Of a stretch of 64,000 nucleotides of DNA, positions 8,818 to 17,363 are shown in pieces; position 1 is the stretch's first letter; each line of letters opens with the position of its first letter. The stretch covers positions 1-64,000 of the forward strand of contig FOUN01000002.1 in assembly GCA_900114885.1 (NCBI GenBank), read 5' to 3'. Source of the DNA: Psychrobacillus psychrodurans. GTDB lineage: Bacteria; Bacillota; Bacilli; Bacillales_A; Planococcaceae. The notes beneath the pieces were generated by a model that did no database searches, was not told where the DNA came from, and saw only the letters and a list, made by a program, of their open reading frames with translations. The position numbers were made by a program, and so were the translations under genes.

Positions 8818-9963
8818 ATGACGAATAAGCATAGCGAATTACAATCGTTAGATGTTATTTTCGATCGAATGGTCGAAGTGATGGATCATTCGAAAAAGGA
8901 TATATTCATTATAAGCGAACAAAGTCGACAAAGCTTTGAAGAAATGAAAGTAGAGTTAGAAATTATTCGTGGAAATATCGAGACGGTTATTATTGAAGGG
9001 GACATGCTTGAAGCGAAGTCGAAGCTTTCCAGAAACCGCTTAGCAGAAGTCTCTAAAAATTTTGACTCATACGATGAACCACAAGTTCGCCAAGCCTACG
9101 AAACTGCAAATGAAATTCAAATAAATCTTCTTATCAAACGTAGTGAAGAACGACAGCTAAGACTTCGAAGAGACGAATTAGAACGCAGGTTACAGGGCTT
9201 GTTAGAGATGATTGAACGTGCAGATCATCTGGTCAATCAAGTGAATATAGTCATGAATTACTTAACATCCGATTTGAAAAATGTAGGTGCAGCACTTGAA
9301 AATGCAAAAATTAAACAAGATTTCACCTTGAAAATTATCGAAGCACAAGAAGAAGAACGCAAAAGACTTTCAAGGGAAATTCACGATGGCCCCGCGCAAA
9401 TGCTAGCGAATGTACTACTAAGAACAGATTTAATCAATCTTACATATCAGCAGCGTGGCGGAGACGAAGCGATGAAAGAAATTATTGACCTAAAAACAAT
9501 GGTTCGTAATGCCCTATCAGAAGTACGTCGCATCATTTACGACCTACGACCAATGGCATTAGACGATTTAGGATTAATACCAACGCTTCGAAAGTATATA
9601 ACAACAATCGAAGAATACAATCCAAAAGGAAAGATTGATTTCCAAACTTTTGGAGAAGAGAAACGACTAGAAACCAATTTTGAAGTAGCCATTTTCCGCA
9701 TAGTCCAAGAGTGTTTAACAAATGGAACTAAACATGGAAAATTTACAGAAGCAACGGTGAAAGTAGAATGGTTGAAACAAAAAATAAATATTATCGTCAA
9801 AGATAATGGGGCTGGATTTGATCCGGAGATTGCTAAAGAAAAATCCTTTGGTTTAATCGGTATGAAAGAACGAGTGGATTTGTTAGAGGGAACGATGAAA
9901 ATTATTTCATCTCCAGGCAAAGGTACTACGATATTGTTTAGCATTCCATTAAATGAGGAATAG
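8818..9963 (+). CDS. degS: Sensor histidine kinase DegS
   Basis: DegS is the cytoplasmic histidine kinase that phosphorylates DegU, controlling competence, motility, exoenzymes and biofilm genes. There is no membrane segment. The first ~180 residues are the helical DegS sensor domain. The HisKA_3 phospho-acceptor box EEERKRLSREIHDGPAQML places the His at residue 189, the same number as in B. subtilis. The HATPase domain follows (VQECLTNGTKHG, DNGAGFD, FGLIGMKERV). I place the start at ATG 8818 behind AAAGGAGAA rather than the upstream TTG at 8764; this gives 381 residues, close to the 385 of B. subtilis. A TATAAT at 8753 may be the -10 of its promoter. degU follows 35 bases downstream. Confidence 0.95.
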   Translation: MTNKHSELQSLDVIFDRMVEVMDHSKKDIFIISEQSRQSFEEMKVELEIIRGNIETVIIEGDMLEAKSKLSRNRLAEVSKNFDSYDEPQVRQAYETANEIQINLLIKRSEERQLRLRRDELERRLQGLLEMIERADHLVNQVNIVMNYLTSDLKNVGAALENAKIKQDFTLKIIEAQEEERKRLSREIHDGPAQMLANVLLRTDLINLTYQQRGGDEAMKEIIDLKTMVRNALSEVRRIIYDLRPMALDDLGLIPTLRKYITTIEEYNPKGKIDFQTFGEEKRLETNFEVAIFRIVQECLTNGTKHGKFTEATVKVEWLKQKINIIVKDNGAGFDPEIAKEKSFGLIGMKERVDLLEGTMKIISSPGKGTTILFSIPLNEE

Positions 9964-9998
9964 TAAATACGGCGTTTTAATTATAGGAGGAAATGAAC

Positions 9999-10673
9999 AT
10001 GACAAAAATAATAATCATAGATGATCACCAACTATTTCGCGAGGGAGTAAAACGCATTTTAGATTTTGAAGACTCTTTCGAAGTAATAGCAGAAGGTGAC
10101 GACGGTAATGATGTTCTTGGTCTTTATGATAAGCATCAACCCGACGTAGTACTAATGGACATCAATATGCCTACTAAAAATGGAGTAGAAGCAACAGGAG
10201 AATTACTAGAAAAATACCCAGAAGCTAAAGTAATCATCCTATCTATCCATGACGATGAGTCCTATGTATCACATGCGCTTAAAACAGGTGCACTTGGATA
10301 CATGCTAAAAGAAATGGACGCCAATGCAATCGTCTCAGCCATCAAAGTAGTAGCAAAAGGCGGGTCATACTTACATCCAAAAGTAACACGTAACCTAGTT
10401 GCAGAATTCCGTCGCCTAAGCGAACGTGAAAACAAAGGGAACTTCCATCAAACAGAAATTCGTCGTCCATTCCATTTACTAACTAAACGTGAATGTGAAG
10501 TCCTACAATTACTAACAGATGGCCAAAGCAACCGCACAATCGGAGAAACACTATTCATCTCCGAAAAAACCGTGAAAAATCACGTATCAAGCATACTTCA
10601 AAAAATGAACGTAAACGACCGTACCCAAGCCGTAGTAACCGGCATCAAAAACGGTTGGGTTGAAGTTCGATAA
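9999..10673 (+). CDS. degU: Response regulator DegU
   Basis: DegU is the NarL/FixJ-family regulator paired with DegS. The receiver domain (about 1-120) has the acidic pair IIDDHQ, the phospho-acceptor Asp in VVLMDINMP (residue 54), and the Lys of YMLKEMDA. The LuxR-type helix-turn-helix at the C-terminus ([12 protein letters not shown] ... [14 protein letters not shown]) is nearly identical to that of B. subtilis. Two ATGs are possible. The one at 9999 lies eight bases after AGGAGG, while that at 9993 is only two away, so 9999 is preferred (224 residues). A terminator-like hairpin and then a 21-bp-period array follow. Confidence 0.96.
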   Translation: MTKIIIIDDHQLFREGVKRILDFEDSFEVIAEGDDGNDVLGLYDKHQPDVVLMDINMPTKNGVEATGELLEKYPEAKVIILSIHDDESYVSHALKTGALGYMLKEMDANAIVSAIKVVAKGGSYLHPKVTRNLVAEFRRLSERENKGNFHQTEIRRPFHLLTKRECEVLQLLTDGQSNRTIGETLFISEKTVKNHVSSILQKMNVNDRTQAVVTGIKNGWVEVR

Positions 10674-10683
10674 TACAACATAA

Positions 10684-10722
10684 TGAATCCCACTCCAGCT
10701 TTTGAGCTTTTGGAGTGGGATT
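10684..10722 (+). terminator. Hairpin after degU
   Basis: AATCCCACTCCA pairs with TGGAGTGGGATT around a GAGC-containing loop, just past the degU stop. The T-run is weak, so termination may be incomplete. Confidence 0.7.
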
Positions 10723-10738
10723 TACTGTTGAGAAAAAT

Positions 10739-11160
10739 TTGCGATTCGGTCGAAGTATATTGCGATTCTGAGGAGTGATCTTTCGATTCGAAACATCTAA
10801 TTTGCGATTCATCCCAAATCTGGATTAGTCTTGCGATTCGCGGTGCCGACCTTGTGATTATGCTTAAGTATATTGCGATTCTCGCAAGCGACCTTTCGAT
10901 TCAAAGCACCTAATTTGCGATTCCCCCTAAATCTGGATTCGACTTGCGATTGGCGGTAACGACCTTGCGATTACGCCGAAGTATATTGCGATTCTAACAA
11001 GCGATCTTTCGATTCGAAGCACCTAACTTGCGATTCATCCCAAATCTGGATTCGACTTGCGATTCGTGGTACCGACCTTGCGATTTCACCGAAGTATATT
11101 ATGATTCTAACAAGCAATATTTCGATTCAAAACACCTAATTTGCGATCCCCCCTAAACTC
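10739..11160. repeat. 21-bp-period TTGCGATTC array with 113-bp higher-order repeat
   Basis: About twenty units begin with TTGCGATTC or a variant (TTTCGATTC, TTGTGATTA). Most are 21 bases long. They form a higher-order repeat of five subunits with lengths 21, 21, 21, 29 and 21, total 113. The higher-order copies start at 10739, 10852, 10965 and 11078, exactly 113 apart, the last being partial. Each subunit class keeps its own 12-base tail in every copy (for example CGAAGTATA in the first, GCACCTAA in the third). The array fills the interval between the convergent degU and NERD genes. No gene or recognised element explains it. Confidence 0.9.
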
Positions 11161-11179
11161 AATCTACTACAATATAATC

Positions 11180-12097
11180 CTATTTCTTCGTGTAATAAGT
11201 TTTCCCACCAGCTTTATGCATGTGTAAGTCCATATTACCAAGCATTCTCGAAGCCGCATATATAGATTCGACCATACAAAATTTTCTGAAGTCTCTATTC
11301 GTTATCTTATTATTGATAAGCAAAAAGAAATCATCAACAGTTTTCTTATGTGCGTTCCTATCACGCTTATTACAATAGACACATGTCCAAGTTTTACCTG
11401 TACGCCGCATCCCAAGTTCACTACAACTCGGACACTCAACCCCCAGCAGTATTTCACTCGGAGGAATTCGATAATGTTCGCAAAGTGGGGGATGTTCATA
11501 ATCTGATCTTTTCTCTAGCAAGAGCTTTTCAACAAGCTCTATATCTTTACCAGAAAAACTAGTCCCGCCAGAACTATTGTAGATCTGAGTCACTCTCTCA
11601 ATCATGCTTTCTAACTTATAAATGGGATAATGGGTAGGCTTTTGCATAATGCGATGGGACTTAGCGGTCATGATGACAGCACCAGTCACTTTCATTAGTG
11701 TATGGGTCTTACGTAGAAATTCTTTCATAAAGCGAATATGTCGCATTAATTGGAAATATGGATTAGAAATGGGGGATTCTACTCCATTTTCTTCTTTATA
11801 AAATTCATCAAGCTCTTCATTAAAATACAAGTGTCCACTTATGTTTTTCGACTCAAGTACGATGCAGCACCGGTCGGTTACAACAAGACAGTCGATTTGT
11901 ACTTTCCAATCATCAAGCACCAAACAAACATCCGAAAAAACTCGGAACTCACCTTGCAAACGCAACTCCTTCAACCGAGCAACAAGTCGGTCCTCACCAC
12001 GCACTCCAGCCTTCTGTTTTCGAATCTCTTCCCGAATAAAATCAGCCATACCAGATCCATCACGCAACCTGTTTAACAAAGCAAAATGTCCATTCAA
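11180..12097 (-). CDS. NERD (nuclease-related) domain protein
   Basis: This is a 305-residue cytoplasmic protein. A NERD domain covers about residues 30-150, with the PD-(D/E)XK-like core VQIDCLVVTDRCCIVLESKN. A zinc-ribbon-like motif CPSC ... CVYC sits near 225-250. NERD domains are predicted nucleases; no substrate is established. The start is TTG at 12097, preceded on the minus strand by AAGGAGG, a strong ribosome site. It points toward degU and is not part of the canonical degU-comF order, so it is an accessory insertion shared with the lipoprotein next door. Confidence 0.85.
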   Translation of the reverse strand: MNGHFALLNRLRDGSGMADFIREEIRKQKAGVRGEDRLVARLKELRLQGEFRVFSDVCLVLDDWKVQIDCLVVTDRCCIVLESKNISGHLYFNEELDEFYKEENGVESPISNPYFQLMRHIRFMKEFLRKTHTLMKVTGAVIMTAKSHRIMQKPTHYPIYKLESMIERVTQIYNSSGGTSFSGKDIELVEKLLLEKRSDYEHPPLCEHYRIPPSEILLGVECPSCSELGMRRTGKTWTCVYCNKRDRNAHKKTVDDFFLLINNKITNRDFRKFCMVESIYAASRMLGNMDLHMHKAGGKTYYTKK

Positions 12098-12227
12098 TAC
12101 TTTACCTCCTTTCTACCTATATTTTACATTCCAATAGCGGAATATTCTACCTATTAATAAAAGGAACATATTAATTGAGTTTTCGTCCTAATTATGACAA
12201 AATAACCTTCAGCAGGAGGAGACATAA

Positions 12228-12815
12228 ATGAAAATAATCCAAACAATTACACTCGCAGCCTTTGCGCTAACTTTGGCAGCTTGCAATAGCAATGATGAAA
12301 CAGTCCAAAACCAAAACACCAATTCCGCAGGAGACATTGCTCCAACGAACACTCAAGCCACAACAGACCATGGTGCGGAAGACAAAAGTGAAACAAATGT
12401 AGGGTTCGAATTGTCAGGTGGAAATATTGAAGAAGCGACGAATGTACCAGATAAAGAAAAAGCGGCTATAATTGACTCCTTTACTGAATATATGGAATCA
12501 TTCAATGAAGAAGATACTGAGCGCTATATGAACACAATTTCGAAAAATCCAGAAGGCTTCAACTACGATGCTGAAAAAGTGAAAGTCGAAGAAACCTTCC
12601 ACGACTTCGATACGATTCGGACGGCTGAAAATATCACCATCATTAAATATGACAAATCACAAGCACAAGTATTCTCTAATATCCATACTTCACTAGAGCA
12701 AATGGACACAGGCGCTAAGCTAGACCAAAATGGTCGCCAAGTAACTGTGTTCGTCAAAGAAAACAGTGAATGGTTAGTTTCCAGCGTCTACTATATAGGC
12801 GAATCAACTGAATAA
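12228..12815 (+). CDS. Putative lipoprotein, NTF2-like
   Basis: This is a 195-residue secreted lipoprotein. The signal peptide ends in the lipobox LAAC (Cys near residue 19) and is followed by a Asn/Thr/Glu-rich linker to about residue 65. The rest (KAAIIDSFTEYMESFNEEDTE ... WLVSSVYYI, with the first stretch cut here) looks like a small alpha+beta NTF2/SnoaL-type fold, which I infer from pattern only. It has an AGGAGGAG ribosome site and its own terminator. Its function is unknown. Confidence 0.75.
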   Translation: MKIIQTITLAAFALTLAACNSNDETVQNQNTNSAGDIAPTNTQATTDHGAEDKSETNVGFELSGGNIEEATNVPDKEKAAIIDSFTEYMESFNEEDTERYMNTISKNPEGFNYDAEKVKVEETFHDFDTIRTAENITIIKYDKSQAQVFSNIHTSLEQMDTGAKLDQNGRQVTVFVKENSEWLVSSVYYIGESTE

Positions 12816-12824
12816 TCACACTTT

Positions 12825-12865
12825 CCCAAAACATATATGACAAATATCATGTTTTGGGCTTTTTT
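12825..12865 (+). terminator. Intrinsic terminator after the lipoprotein gene
   Basis: CCCAAAACAT pairs with ATGTTTTGGG and is followed by CTTTTTTA. Confidence 0.88.
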
Positions 12866-12923
12866 ATCCTTTCATTTCTAACAAAACTTCAGTAAACTTA
12901 AAGTTAGGAGTGTGATTTATAAA

Positions 12924-13766
12924 ATGAAGACAGCAATCGTAACCGACAGCACCGCATATATCCCGAAAGAAATTCGTGACCAACTGAATATTCATATGGT
13001 GCCGCTAAGCGTTGTCATCGGAAATGACACCTACCAAGAAGAAATAGACATTAACACCACAGAATTCTACGATAAAATCCGTAAGGGTGGAGCCCTACCA
13101 AAGACATCCCAGCCTGCTCTTGGAAAGTTTATCGAAACATATGAACAGCTAGCAAAAGAATACGATGCGGTGATCTCCATCCATCTCTCAAGTGGTATCA
13201 GCGGAACACTTGCTGGAGCAGAACAAGCGGGAGAAATGGTAAACGACATCGACGTACGCACATTCGACACAGAAATTTCCTGTATGGTTCAAGGCTTCTA
13301 CGTACTTAAAGCCGCTGAAATGGCCAGAGAAGGTGCTACACCTGACGCAATCCTTGCAGAACTAGACAGCATGAAACAAACAATGAGAGCATACTTCATG
13401 GTCGACAATCTAGACCATCTCCATCGAGGTGGAAGACTAAACGGCTTCGAGCGTGTCATTGGATCTGTACTTCAAGTAAAACCAATTCTGCACTTCGAAA
13501 ACAAAGTTATTGTTCCGTTCGAAAAAGTCCGAACACGAAAAAAAGCGATGAAACGTATCTCGGACATGCTTCAGGCTGACTCAAACAAATTCAACATAAA
13601 AGCAACAATCATCCATGCAAATAACGAAAACGAAGCAATCGCATGGAAAAACGAACTCCAAGCAACAATGCCAAACGTAGAATTCACGATCAGCTATTTC
13701 GGTCCCGTAATTGGTACACATCTTGGGGAAGGGTCAATGGGTCTCGGTTGGTATAAAAATAACTAA
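12924..13766 (+). CDS. DegV-family fatty-acid-binding protein (FakB-like)
   Basis: This 280-residue DegV-family protein has the typical N-terminus VTDSTAYIP, the SSGISGTLAGA loop that binds the fatty-acid carboxylate, and the LHRGGRLNGFERVIGSVL segment. Characterised members (FakB) present fatty acids to the kinase FakA for phosphorylation and phospholipid synthesis. The position between degU and comFA matches yviA of B. subtilis. I take ATG 12924 as start; the GTG at 12912 sits directly on the AGGAG site and is too close. No FakA gene is in the window. Confidence 0.88.
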   Translation: MKTAIVTDSTAYIPKEIRDQLNIHMVPLSVVIGNDTYQEEIDINTTEFYDKIRKGGALPKTSQPALGKFIETYEQLAKEYDAVISIHLSSGISGTLAGAEQAGEMVNDIDVRTFDTEISCMVQGFYVLKAAEMAREGATPDAILAELDSMKQTMRAYFMVDNLDHLHRGGRLNGFERVIGSVLQVKPILHFENKVIVPFEKVRTRKKAMKRISDMLQADSNKFNIKATIIHANNENEAIAWKNELQATMPNVEFTISYFGPVIGTHLGEGSMGLGWYKNN

Positions 13767-13780
13767 TTAGGAGAACGCCC

Positions 13781-15109
13781 ATGAATGAACAATTGCAGCA
13801 ATTTCTCACTGGCCGCATATGGCTTCGCGAGCATACCCCATTTCCCCGCGAAGTCATCGACGCCCACATTAACTCCGGCTACATCCACCTAAAGCCCGGC
13901 ATCATTACAAAAACAGAATCTGTCCTTTTTTGGCAATCAATGAAGAGCGTCTGCAACAGATGCCACAACACAAACCAATCCTTTTTTCACACATTCAACT
14001 GTGCACGCTGTAACAAAATTTGTACCTATTGTCGCCACTGTATTCGAATGGGGCGGGTGAGTAGCTGCTCAGAATTGCTCCTGTGGGCCAAGCAGCATGC
14101 ACGCGGCGCGAACGCTCATGTGTTTAGATGGAGCGGGGAACTTACCCCACTTCAGCAAAAGGCAAGTGAAGAATTACTTGCTAGTGTCGAACAAAACCAA
14201 TCCCACCTACTAAACGCAGTATGTGGAGCAGGAAAAACAGAACTCCTATTTCCCGCCATTTTTGCAAGTTTACAAGCAGGTAAAAGAGTTTGTGTCGCTG
14301 CTCCAAGAACGGATGTTATTTTAGAGTTATACCCTCGCTTTCGGAAAGTCTTCCCAAATACGAAAATTCATGCACTGTACGGTGGTGCACCAGACCAACA
14401 AGGATTTGCTGAATTAGTGCTTGCCACTACCCATCAACTTTACCGATTTGAACATGCATTCGACGTCGTATTTGTCGACGAAGCAGACGCCTTTCCCTAT
14501 TATGCGGACGAAACACTCCAAGCAGCAGTTACTAAAGCAGCTAAACAACATGCAGCTATTCACTATGTAACAGCCACTCCTACCAAATCTTTAAAAACAA
14601 CCAACCAATCCATTCTCACAAGAAGATATCACGGCCACGACCTTCCAGTACCTAAATTCGATAGCCTGTGGGGTTACTCCAGACAATTGAAGACAGGGAA
14701 AATTCCTCACAAACTACAAAAATGGATAAATGAAAAAATAGAAACCAAAACACCTTTTCTAATCTTCCTACCTACTATCGAAATGCTTGAAAACTTCCCA
14801 GGAGAAATACCAAGAGTACACGCCGAACACCCAGATAGAAAGGAACTAGTTATGCAATTAAGAGAAAAGCAAATACCTGGTTTACTAACAACGACCATAT
14901 TAGAACGTGGGGTAACGATTGAAAATGTCCATGTAGCAGTAGTGGGAGCAGAGCAACCGATTTTCACTTCCAGCGCACTCATTCAAATAAGTGGACGAGT
15001 AGGCAGGTCTGCACAGTATCCAGACGGAGACATAATTTTCTTTCATCATGGAATTAGTAGAGAAATGGATAAAGCGCAGGATGCGATAGAAGGATGGAAT
15101 CGTTCATGA
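13781..15109 (+). CDS. comFA: Competence helicase ComFA
   Basis: ComFA is the membrane-associated, cytoplasmic-face ATPase that helps pull single-stranded DNA into competent cells. This 442-residue protein has an N-terminal four-Cys zinc motif with CNRCH ... CARCNKICTYCRHC (about residues 47-90), Walker A CGAGKTELL (about 147), a DEAD box in VFVDEADAFPY (about 229), and helicase motifs further on (TATPTKS, QISGRVGRSAQ). The length fits the family. It starts after AGGAGAACG and overlaps comFC by four bases. Confidence 0.95.
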   Translation: MNEQLQQFLTGRIWLREHTPFPREVIDAHINSGYIHLKPGIITKTESVLFWQSMKSVCNRCHNTNQSFFHTFNCARCNKICTYCRHCIRMGRVSSCSELLLWAKQHARGANAHVFRWSGELTPLQQKASEELLASVEQNQSHLLNAVCGAGKTELLFPAIFASLQAGKRVCVAAPRTDVILELYPRFRKVFPNTKIHALYGGAPDQQGFAELVLATTHQLYRFEHAFDVVFVDEADAFPYYADETLQAAVTKAAKQHAAIHYVTATPTKSLKTTNQSILTRRYHGHDLPVPKFDSLWGYSRQLKTGKIPHKLQKWINEKIETKTPFLIFLPTIEMLENFPGEIPRVHAEHPDRKELVMQLREKQIPGLLTTTILERGVTIENVHVAVVGAEQPIFTSSALIQISGRVGRSAQYPDGDIIFFHHGISREMDKAQDAIEGWNRS

Positions 15110-15729
15110 CTTGTTTAATTTGTGGCACTCCTTATCAATCTACACCAACTTGGTCTAAGCTCTTTTTAAACCAATTAGACTCTTCCACTTGCACTAGATG
15201 CTTCGAGAAATTTGAAGTATCAGAGTCGGCCATAGATTTTACCGATTTTCTAGGAACACCTTATGAAGGAGCAGTCGACTCAGTCTTTTGTTTATACACT
15301 TATAATGAACCCATGAAAGAATTTCTGCACCAATACAAATTCCTACAAGACATAGCATTAGCTAAAGTCTTTGCCCTGAGTCTGCAACAGGTATTTCATA
15401 GAAAAGAAGGCATTGTAGTACCCATTCCCATGCATGCAGAAAAATTAGTATTACGGACATTTGCTCAAGTTGACGAATTGCTGAACGCTGCACAAATTCT
15501 TTTTCAACAAGTACTCACCAAAACAGCTTCTGATTCTCAAGGAAAGAAAACAAAAAAAGAACGCTTAAAAACATCAAATCTATTCGAAGCAATCCAAACA
15601 ATCGAAGAAACAAATTATATTTTATTCGACGATATTTATACAACTGGTGCTACCATTCATCACGCTGCGAAGGTTTTAAAGGACTCAGGGGCGAAAAGAG
15701 TCGATGCAATCACTTTAATAAAAGGCTAA
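15106..15729 (+). CDS. comFC: Competence protein ComFC
   Basis: This 207-residue protein has an N-terminal zinc-ribbon (CLICG ... CTRC) and a type I phosphoribosyltransferase-like domain with the PRPP-binding motif ILFDDIYTTGAT near its end. ComFC is needed for DNA uptake and interacts with ComFA. I place the start at ATG 15106, which overlaps the comFA stop (ATGA), rather than at 15094, which sits on the ribosome site. ComFB, which lies between these genes in B. subtilis, is absent. Confidence 0.93.
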   Translation: MTCLICGTPYQSTPTWSKLFLNQLDSSTCTRCFEKFEVSESAIDFTDFLGTPYEGAVDSVFCLYTYNEPMKEFLHQYKFLQDIALAKVFALSLQQVFHRKEGIVVPIPMHAEKLVLRTFAQVDELLNAAQILFQQVLTKTASDSQGKKTKKERLKTSNLFEAIQTIEETNYILFDDIYTTGATIHHAAKVLKDSGAKRVDAITLIKG

Positions 15730-15774
15730 CTTGCCGATAAAATAAAAGAGAGAATAATATCTGGAGGTAACAAC

Positions 15775-16191
15775 ATGGGTGAATTAAAAAATTGTCCTTC
15801 ATGCGGCGAGTTTTTTAACTATACAGGAATGAGAGAAGTATGTAACAACTGCGCAATGAACGAAGAAAAACTATACGAAATAGTATATCGCTTCCTCCGC
15901 AAGCGCGAAAACCGTGCAGCAACAGTAGAGCGAATTGTAGAAGCAACCGGCGTTGAAGAATCACTATTACACAAGTGGGTACGCAAAAACCGTCTGCAAC
16001 CAGCAATGTTCCCAAATTTAGGGTATCCATGCGACAGCTGTGGAAAAATCACGAACCAAGGCAAACTTTGTAAAACATGTACGGAAGATTTAAAATCAGG
16101 ACTCCGTCAATTTGATGCAGCAAAAGAATTCAGAGACAAAGTAGCAAACCAGGATCATGGCACTTACCATGCAGATATTAAGAGAAAATAA
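15775..16191 (+). CDS. yvyF: YvyF flagellar-operon protein
   Basis: This 138-residue protein has two zinc-knuckle-like pairs, CPSCGEFF ... CNNC at the N-terminus and CDSCG ... CKTC near 85-105, flanking a helical winged-helix-like centre. It matches the small protein found beside flgM in B. subtilis (YvyF), which has been reported as a regulator of flagellar genes; the mechanism is not visible here. The GGAGG ribosome site supports the ATG start, and a terminator overlaps the stop. Confidence 0.88.
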   Translation: MGELKNCPSCGEFFNYTGMREVCNNCAMNEEKLYEIVYRFLRKRENRAATVERIVEATGVEESLLHKWVRKNRLQPAMFPNLGYPCDSCGKITNQGKLCKTCTEDLKSGLRQFDAAKEFRDKVANQDHGTYHADIKRK

Positions 16192-16216
16192 ACTCTCACT
16201 TTGTGTGGGAGTTTTT
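16190..16216 (+). terminator. Intrinsic terminator after yvyF
   Basis: AACTCTCAC pairs with GTGGGAGTT around TTTGT, followed by a T-run. It separates the com/yvyF unit from the flgM operon. Confidence 0.8.
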
Positions 16217-16261
16217 ACTTAGGTGAGAACTCTAATCTAAAATGAGTTTCAAAAGGTATAC

Positions 16262-16420
16262 GATTTCTACACAAAAGCCACGAGGTCACTAAAAGCTACC
16301 CAAGTTCCGACCAAAGGCACATAGATTCAACCCAATCAAAAAACATTTTCACCCAACCAAGCACTAGTTCCACCTAAAGACCCTTCAATTCCCCTAACTG
16401 CTTTAATTCCCAAGACCTAT
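16262..16420. repeat. Degenerate 21-bp-period array, RTTCNACCYAA core
   Basis: Core words GTTCCGACCAA, ATTCAACCCAA, TTTTCACCCAA, GTTCCACCTAA and ATTCCCCTAAC begin at 16304, 16325, 16346, 16367 and 16388, exactly 21 bases apart. Two weaker units precede them. The intervening bases are unrelated. This is the same 21-bp spacing as the arrays at 363, 953, 10739 and 61055, with a third, different core. It lies between the yvyF terminator and the flgM promoter. Confidence 0.75.
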
Positions 16421-16445
16421 TCCTTATAAATCGTTCAAATTACTC

Positions 16446-16472
16446 TAAACACTTCATATTTAATGCCGAAAT
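16446..16472 (+). promoter_or_regulatory. Sigma-D promoter of the flgM operon
   Basis: TAAA (16446-16449), 15 bases, then GCCGAAAT (16465-16472) matches the sigma-D pattern TAAA-N15-GCCGATAT with one mismatch. It lies 43 bases before flgM. Confidence 0.85.
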
Positions 16473-16514
16473 ACTATATAGACACTAAGCAAGAAGAGGG
16501 GAGGATGAACTTAT

Positions 16515-16778
16515 ATGAAAATAACAAACGTTGGTTTAAACCAAGTAAATCCATACAAACGCAATCAACAACAAGCTGAAAAAGCACAGCAAACAACTAA
16601 AACAGCTGCTGATCAATTGGAAATTTCATCCGCTGCTAAAAGCATGCAAACAAAATCATCTATTGAAGTAGAACAAGCAGAACGAGTAGCTGCCATCAAA
16701 GCAGATATCGAAGCTGGAACATACAAAGTAGATGCAAAACAATTAGCATCCAATATCTTAAATTATTACCGCATCTAA
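16515..16778 (+). CDS. flgM: Anti-sigma-D factor FlgM
   Basis: FlgM binds sigma-D and holds it inactive until the hook-basal body is complete. The 87-residue product has the family pattern MKITNVG at the N-terminus, a disordered Gln-rich middle, and the sigma-binding C-terminal helices (RVAAIKADIEAGTYKVDAKQ, LASNILNY). It is preceded by a sigma-D promoter at 16446, the expected autoregulation, and by GAGGGGAGG. Confidence 0.93.
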   Translation: MKITNVGLNQVNPYKRNQQQAEKAQQTTKTAADQLEISSAAKSMQTKSSIEVEQAERVAAIKADIEAGTYKVDAKQLASNILNYYRI

Positions 16779-16818
16779 CTTCTTTCGGTAGTCGTCCAAA
16801 CGCCCACTGAAAGAAGTT
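16777..16818 (+). promoter_or_regulatory. Hairpin between flgM and flgN
   Basis: AACTTCTTTC pairs with GAAAGAAGTT (10 bp) around a 22-base loop, directly after the flgM stop. There is no T-run, so it may limit readthrough or protect the flgM transcript. GCCGATGC nearby at 16821 resembles a sigma-D -10 box but has no -35. Confidence 0.5.
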
Positions 16819-16856
16819 AATGCCGATGCATAATTGATAAAAAGGAGCTTACAAAC

Positions 16857-17351
16857 ATGTCCATCGGTAACATTTTGCAATCTCTAACAAAACTAGATAT
16901 GCTTCACAAAAGCTTGCTAGAAGTTGCATACAAAAAAACAGAAGCTATTAAAATTGGGGACATGGACAGTCTAAACCAACTGCTCAAGGACGAGCAGGCA
17001 CATGTAGCAGGAATTTCACAGCTAGAACAACAGCGTCAATTAGAGGTAACGGATTACCTTCGAGCAAAAGGAATTGCTCCTACTGACAACCCAACTGTTG
17101 CACTTGTCTTAGAATATACCAACACAGACGAAGAAAAAGCTCAGCTAACAAAAGCACGCAATAATCTACTACTAACATTAGAAACATTAAAAAACCAGAA
17201 CGAACTGAACCAAAAACTAACATTTCAATCACTTCAGTTCGTCAACATGACTCTCGATATGTTACGACCAAAGCCAGATCAAATAAACTACTCACAAACC
17301 GAAGTAAAAGGTCCCTTAAAAGACAAAACCTACTTCGACTCACAAGCATAA
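16857..17351 (+). CDS. flgN: Flagellar export chaperone FlgN
   Basis: This 164-residue all-helical protein is in the place of FlgN (YvyG), the export chaperone for the hook-filament junction proteins FlgK and FlgL encoded next. The helical FlgN/NopP pattern is visible (LTKLDMLHKSLLEVAYKKTE, cut here; LNQLLKDEQAH; NELNQKL). Sequence conservation in this family is low, so position carries much of the call. The ribosome site is AAAAAGGAGC. Confidence 0.85.
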   Translation: MSIGNILQSLTKLDMLHKSLLEVAYKKTEAIKIGDMDSLNQLLKDEQAHVAGISQLEQQRQLEVTDYLRAKGIAPTDNPTVALVLEYTNTDEEKAQLTKARNNLLLTLETLKNQNELNQKLTFQSLQFVNMTLDMLRPKPDQINYSQTEVKGPLKDKTYFDSQA

Positions 17352-17363
17352 GGAGGCGAACCC

